Origin: an uncultured Filifactor sp.
Lineage (GTDB): Bacteria; Bacillota; Clostridia; Peptostreptococcales; Filifactoraceae
Assembly (NCBI GenBank): GCA_947254385.1
Contig: CAMYCP010000024.1
Coordinates: forward strand, 1 to 11,421
Length of the DNA: 11,421 bases
Direction: 5' to 3'
A program made the translations under genes and the position numbers. The notes under the pieces were generated by a model. It ran no database searches and was not told where the DNA came from. It saw nothing but the letters and a program-made list of their open reading frames with translations. Below, piece by piece: positions 8,694 to 11,421 of the stretch. Every line of letters begins with the position of its first letter. The stretch's first letter is position 1.

Positions 8694-9692
8694 TTGAAAA
8701 TAGCCGTAGATGTAATGGGAGGCGATAACGCTCCTTTGGAGACGGTTGAGGGAGCGCTTATATATGCCGAAAAAAATCCGTCTGTTCAAGTATTACTTGT
8801 AGGCAAAGAAGACAAAATCAATGAAATAATATCGAAAAAAGATAATAAACCGAAAAATATTGAAATAATCAATGCAACGGAATTAATAGAGGGAGAAGAC
8901 CACCCTGTATCCGCCATTCGTAAGAAAAAAGATTCGTCAATGGCTGTGGCGTTAAAACTTTTGAAAGAAAAAAAAGCGGATGCCGTGGTATCGGCAGGCA
9001 ACACCGGGGCGCTGCTTGCAGGCTCGATATTTATAACCGGCAGGATAAAAGGGGTTGAAAGACCCGCCATAACCGGACTTTATCCGACTAAAAAAGGCGC
9101 ATCGGTAATTTTGGATATAGGGGCGAATGCCGACGTTCAGCCGGAACATCTGCTCACATTTGCCAAAATGGGTACGCTTTATGCTAAACTTGCACTCAAA
9201 AAAGAAAATCCGACGGTAGGATTAATTAACATAGGAACAGAACCGCAAAAAGGCAATCAGCTTGTAAAAGAAGCTTACAATCTTTTTAAAGACTGCGACG
9301 ACATTAATTTTAAGGGGAATGTCGAATCGAAAGAGATTCCTGCAGGAGCGGCTGATGTTCTCGTGTGTGACGGCTTTACCGGAAATATAATACTCAAACT
9401 CACCGAGGGAATAATCACGGAGCTTATCGGAAAATTAAAAACCGCCATGCTTTCCGACTTTAAGTCCAAAATGGGAGCAATGTTTTTAAAAGACAGCCTG
9501 AAAAAAATGAAAAACAGCTTTAACTATGAAGAAATAGGCGGAGCGATACTTTTGGGTATAGACGGTACGGTAATTAAAGCACACGGCTCGTCAAAGCGCG
9601 GTTCTTTTTCAAATGCCATAAAACGTGCGGAAGAGTTTTGTAATGCAAAAGTTGTGCAGTCGATAACGGAAATGATATCCGAAGAAAAATAA
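8694..9692 (+). CDS. plsX: Phosphate acyltransferase PlsX
   Basis: PlsX converts acyl-ACP and phosphate to acyl-phosphate, the acyl donor used by PlsY to begin phospholipid synthesis. It acts as a peripheral protein at the inner face of the membrane. The 332-residue protein begins with the family hallmark MKIAVDVMGGDNAP and contains AGNTGAL (101-107), LDIGAN (140-145), NIGTEPQKGN (179-188) and DGFTGN (226-231). The open frame runs back to a TTG at 8652, but the TTG at 8694 is chosen because GGAGG (8684-8688) lies 5 bases upstream and because family members start MKIA. In many Bacillota plsX sits with fabD, fabG, acpP and rnc. Here it is followed after 18 bases by an Asp23-family gene instead. 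No FapR-like operator was recognised upstream. Confidence 0.95.
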   Translation: MKIAVDVMGGDNAPLETVEGALIYAEKNPSVQVLLVGKEDKINEIISKKDNKPKNIEIINATELIEGEDHPVSAIRKKKDSSMAVALKLLKEKKADAVVSAGNTGALLAGSIFITGRIKGVERPAITGLYPTKKGASVILDIGANADVQPEHLLTFAKMGTLYAKLALKKENPTVGLINIGTEPQKGNQLVKEAYNLFKDCDDINFKGNVESKEIPAGAADVLVCDGFTGNIILKLTEGIITELIGKLKTAMLSDFKSKMGAMFLKDSLKKMKNSFNYEEIGGAILLGIDGTVIKAHGSSKRGSFSNAIKRAEEFCNAKVVQSITEMISEEK

Positions 9693-9710
9693 ATTTGTGA
9701 GGAGAAAATT

Positions 9711-10061
9711 ATGGACGAATTAGGCAACGTAACAATATCTACAGAAGTTATTGCAACCATTGCATCAGTAGCTGCCGGAGAAATTGAAGGTGTATCCAAG
9801 ATGGAAATGAACTTTGCCGAAAGCATAAGTGAAAAATTCGGCAAAAAAAGTTACTCCAAAGGTGTAAAAGTACAGATAGAAGATGATACCGTGATTATAG
9901 ACGTGTTTATAAACATAATCTTCGGCTATCCGATAAATGAAACCGCCGTAAAAGTACAGGAAAACATCAAAAAATCCATGGAATCCATGACGGAATTTAA
10001 AGTAAAAAAGATAGACGTACACATCAGCGGAGTTACCACAATCGTAGAAGAAGAACTCTAA
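9711..10061 (+). CDS. Asp23/Gls24 family protein
   Basis: This is a small cytoplasmic protein of the Asp23 (DUF322) family. Members in Staphylococcus are membrane-tethered through AmaP and linked to envelope and alkaline stress, and several clostridial paralogues have no defined role. The 116 residues show the family pattern: an N-terminal GNVTISTEVIATIASVAAGE segment, a central KGVKVQIEDDTVIIDVFINI strand pair, YPINETAVKVQENIKKSME, and the C-terminal KIDVHISGV strand. No signal peptide or membrane helix is visible. The ATG has GAGGAG at 9699-9704, 6 bases upstream, just after the plsX stop, so it is probably co-transcribed with plsX. In many clostridia an Asp23 gene lies directly before nusB. 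Here nusB follows, but after a 242-base gap holding two repeat elements. Confidence 0.88.
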   Translation: MDELGNVTISTEVIATIASVAAGEIEGVSKMEMNFAESISEKFGKKSYSKGVKVQIEDDTVIIDVFINIIFGYPINETAVKVQENIKKSMESMTEFKVKKIDVHISGVTTIVEEEL

Positions 10062-10081
10062 ATCGAATTACTTTCATGAAG

Positions 10082-10160
10082 TGGCATCTCTAAAACTTGA
10101 TACAATCAAAAAATATTATGAAATCAATATTTTAGAAAATAAAATTTTTAGAGTTTTTTA
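10082..10160 (+). repeat. Intergenic inverted-repeat element, copy 4a (most complete)
   Basis: This copy has the clearest ends. CTCTAAAA (10089-10096) is an exact inverted repeat of TTTTAGAG (10146-10153). Inside, AAATATT (10111-10117) pairs with AATATTT (10126-10132) around an 8-base loop. The core GAAATCAATATTTT (10120-10133) is one base off the copy 2 core. The right end is followed by TTTTTT. It starts 20 bases after the Asp23-family gene. Confidence 0.7.
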
Positions 10161-10166
10161 AAAATA

Positions 10167-10247
10167 CACTCACAAAAACCGACACAATCACATAAACATA
10201 TTATAAAATGAATATTTTTTTGATAGCTGAGTTTTTAGAGACTTGGA
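10167..10247 (+). repeat. Intergenic inverted-repeat element, copy 4b, tandem with 4a
   Basis: This is a second, diverged copy directly behind 4a in the same orientation. Bases 10167-10190 align with 10085-10108 at 15 of 24 positions, including ACAATCA. The core AAAATGAATATTTT (10205-10218) and the right end TTTTTAGAG (10232-10240) follow. The ATG at 10208 lies within the core and opens a false upstream extension of nusB. Confidence 0.65.
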
Positions 10248-10303
10248 GTATCAAAGAGTTTGTATTGATTTTTGTAACGCAAAAAAAACACGAAAGGAAA
10301 TTA

Positions 10304-10702
10304 ATGAGCCGTAAAGCCGATAGACAAAAAGCGTTTGAACTGATATATGAGATGCATATTAAAAATGAGGAAGATATTGAATATCTTCCTCATTATGTCG
10401 AACGTGAAAATATTGATACGGAAAGTTACATCTATAACCTGCTCGAAAACTATTTAGAGCATAAAGAAGAAATAATCTCCATGATTTCTAAAGGTTCGGA
10501 CAAGTGGAATATAGACAGAATAAGTAAGGTAGACCTTGCCATAATAAAAATCGCCTCCACGGAAATTATGTATATTTCGGACATACCTGAAAAAGTATCC
10601 ATTGATGAAGGTGTAATTTTATCTAAAAAATACTCCGAAGCGGACGCATACAAGTTTGTAAACGGAGTTTTAAAATATGTTATGGAACATAAAACAAACT
10701 GA
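10304..10702 (+). CDS. nusB: Transcription antitermination factor NusB
   Basis: NusB binds boxA RNA with NusE (ribosomal protein S10) and supports antitermination of rRNA operons. The 132-residue all-helical protein is of usual size. It begins MSRKADRQKAFELIYEM and carries the conserved C-terminal half: WNIDRISKVDLAIIKIASTE (68-87), DIPEKVSIDEGVILSKKYS (93-111) and KFVNGVL (117-123). The frame is open back to an ATG at 10208, but those 32 codons lie in and just beyond repeat copy 4b and have no ribosome binding site. The ATG at 10304 has AAAGGA at 10293-10298 and gives the normal NusB length. A perfect 31-base palindrome lies within codons 21-31. The gene is followed after 52 bases by a membrane protein gene instead of the xseA/xseB or folD genes often seen near nusB. 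Confidence 0.95.
   Translation: MSRKADRQKAFELIYEMHIKNEEDIEYLPHYVERENIDTESYIYNLLENYLEHKEEIISMISKGSDKWNIDRISKVDLAIIKIASTEIMYISDIPEKVSIDEGVILSKKYSEADAYKFVNGVLKYVMEHKTN
10364..10394. repeat. Perfect 31-base palindrome within nusB
   Basis: AATGAGGAAGATATT (10364-10378) and AATATCTTCCTCATT (10380-10394) are exact inverted repeats around a single G. As RNA it gives a 13-bp stem (10364-10376 with 10382-10394) and a UUGAA loop. It encodes residues 21-30 of NusB in frame. There is no U-run behind it, so it is not an ordinary terminator. Confidence 0.8.
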
Positions 10703-10754
10703 TATTGCAATTTATAATTTTGTTTCCCTAAAATTTAAAAACGGAGGGGTATTT

Positions 10755-11294
10755 TTGAGTAGAGAACTCGTTTCCGTGAAGACGGACATTGAAAAAAAGA
10801 GTTACCTTAAATTTATATATATAGCGACATTTAGAAGAAATTTATTTTTGCTTTTGTATATGATATTGATTTCATCCTTTGCAGGGTGGATTTTAACAAA
10901 ATATATGAAACTGCCGGACAAGGCATACAGTTTTTTGATATTTTTTTTACTCTTGATAATATCTGTAGGCGGTACGGTACTTCAAATTGAACATAAAAAT
11001 AAAAAAATACTGAAAAAAAGCGGACATCAACTATACGGCGGATTTATCAGTATAGTTTTTTACGATGAGAAATTTAAAGTAAAAGGCAGCAGTGAAAAAA
11101 AATTTACAAATATAAACTATTCGGACGTAATGCAGGTGATAGAGTCTAAAACTATGCTCATAATGTTTTTAAACAAAAGTTCGGCAATTTATTTATCTAA
11201 AAAAGATATACCTAAAGGGCAAAGAGACAAAGTATTATCCATTTTAAAAGAAAATATAGGCAGAAGATACAAAAAAATCTGGTGTGTTTTCTAA
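10755..11294 (+). CDS. YcxB-like two-helix membrane protein, function unknown
   Basis: This is a 179-residue predicted membrane protein. After about 28 polar and basic residues there are two hydrophobic helices, roughly 29-48 and 57-77, joined by a short polar loop. A soluble C-terminal part follows, with the pattern of the YcxB-like domain: a strand, then NYSDVMQVIESKTMLIMFL (121-139), then AIYLSKKDIPKGQRDKVLSIL (144-164). That assignment rests on pattern memory, and the family's function is not known. Both ends of the protein probably face the cytoplasm. The frame is open back to 10677 inside nusB, but the TTG at 10755 has GGAGGGG at 10743-10749 just upstream and removes an overlap with nusB, so it is the better start. 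It is likely co-transcribed with nusB. A TATAAT at 10713-10718 has no convincing -35 partner. Confidence 0.7.
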   Translation: MSRELVSVKTDIEKKSYLKFIYIATFRRNLFLLLYMILISSFAGWILTKYMKLPDKAYSFLIFFLLLIISVGGTVLQIEHKNKKILKKSGHQLYGGFISIVFYDEKFKVKGSSEKKFTNINYSDVMQVIESKTMLIMFLNKSSAIYLSKKDIPKGQRDKVLSILKENIGRRYKKIWCVF

Positions 11295-11310
11295 GATTGT
11301 TATAGAAACA

Positions 11311-11368
11311 TGGGGATTTTTAAAAATAAAAATTGTAAAATCAATATTTTATTTTTTAGAGGTTTTTT
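11311..11368 (+). repeat. Intergenic inverted-repeat element, copy 5
   Basis: This copy lies 16 bases after the membrane protein gene. It shares an 18-base exact block (11316-11333) with copy 3 and the 14-base core AAAATCAATATTTT (11337-11350) with copy 2. The right end TTTTTAGAGGTTTTTT (11353-11368) matches copy 2 closely. Confidence 0.7.
11322..11368 (+). terminator. Possible AU-rich hairpin and U-run terminator within copy 5
   Basis: Bases 11322-11335 pair with 11342-11356 to form a 14-bp stem with one bulged A (11346) and a TAAAAT loop. The sequence AGAGG follows, then six T. Only one pair is G-C, so the stem is weak compared with standard intrinsic terminators. The position between two genes supports a transcript-end role. 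Confidence 0.35.
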
Positions 11369-11404
11369 GTATTTAAACATGAAAAAGTTTTTTGGGGGGA
11401 AGAT

Positions 11405-11421
11405 ATGATATATAGCATGAC
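11405..11421 (+). CDS. Possible start of a further gene, cut by the window end
   Basis: An ATG at 11405 follows the G-rich stretch GGGGGGA (11394-11400) and opens the frame MIYSM before the window ends. The purine stretch is an atypical but possible ribosome binding site. Too little is present to name a product. The nusB context makes xseA one candidate, but nothing here shows it. Confidence 0.3.

Noticed and set aside
8952..9149. Frames on the minus strand inside recJ, rsh, dtd, aspS, plsX, the Asp23-family gene and nusB.
   Set aside because: All lie opposite well-conserved coding regions, have no ribosome binding sites of note and show no recognisable domains, so they are shadows.
10677..10754. 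Upstream extension of the YcxB-like protein into nusB.
   Set aside because: The start at TTG 10755 has a strong ribosome binding site immediately before it, while the ATG at 10677 has none and would overlap nusB.
3170..11350. The repeat core resembles the IHF consensus WATCAANNNNTTR, fully so in copies 4a and 5.
   Set aside because: Copies 1b and 2 miss the last position, IHF is a proteobacterial protein not expected in Bacillota, and the match is easy in AT-rich DNA. HU-like binding cannot be judged from sequence.
11379..11408. Nine-codon frame starting at ATG 11379 and ending across the ATG at 11405.
   Set aside because: It lacks a ribosome binding site and is too short to support as a leader peptide.

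Overview
The window is AT-rich bacterial DNA. It carries a compact row of ten genes, all on the + strand, plus the first bases of an eleventh. The gene content (recJ, apt, a bifunctional relA/spoT gene, dtd, a glyoxalase-II-like hydrolase, aspS, plsX, an Asp23-family gene, nusB and a YcxB-like membrane protein), the strong purine-rich ribosome binding sites and the frequent TTG and GTG starts point to a low-GC Bacillota of the clostridial or tissierellial kind. The exact genus cannot be read from the sequence. No phage, plasmid, transposase, CRISPR, tRNA or rRNA signal was seen.

Layout: (1) bases 1-183 are non-coding and lead into recJ, and apt overlaps the recJ end by 32 bases. (2) After a 226-base gap comes the (p)ppGpp synthetase/hydrolase gene. 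(3) After a 99-base gap, dtd, the metallo-beta-lactamase-fold hydrolase and aspS are packed with 10- and 12-base gaps. (4) After a 233-base gap come plsX and an Asp23-family gene, 18 bases apart. (5) After a 242-base gap come nusB and a small two-helix membrane protein gene, 52 bases apart. (6) After a final gap a new reading frame begins at 11405. Most of this is informational and stress housekeeping: DNA repair, purine salvage, stringent response, tRNA quality control and charging, and transcription antitermination. Phospholipid synthesis enters through plsX. The recJ-apt-rsh-dtd-hydrolase-aspS order is a well-known Bacillota neighbourhood, but the hisS gene that often precedes aspS is absent.

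The most noteworthy feature is not a gene. Every complete gap of 99 bases or more between genes holds one or two copies of a roughly 55-85 base AT-rich element. Its ends are imperfect inverted repeats (CTCTAAAA near the left, TTTTTAGAG at the right) around a core close to AAAATCAATATTTT. No gap of 52 bases or less holds one. All copies lie in the same orientation as transcription. Two gaps hold tandem pairs, and one copy creates a spurious 32-codon upstream extension of nusB. Several copies could fold in RNA and end in a U-run, so they may be non-autonomous mobile repeats, transcript-end or processing elements, or both. A second oddity is a perfect 31-base palindrome inside the nusB coding sequence, 60 bases after the start codon.
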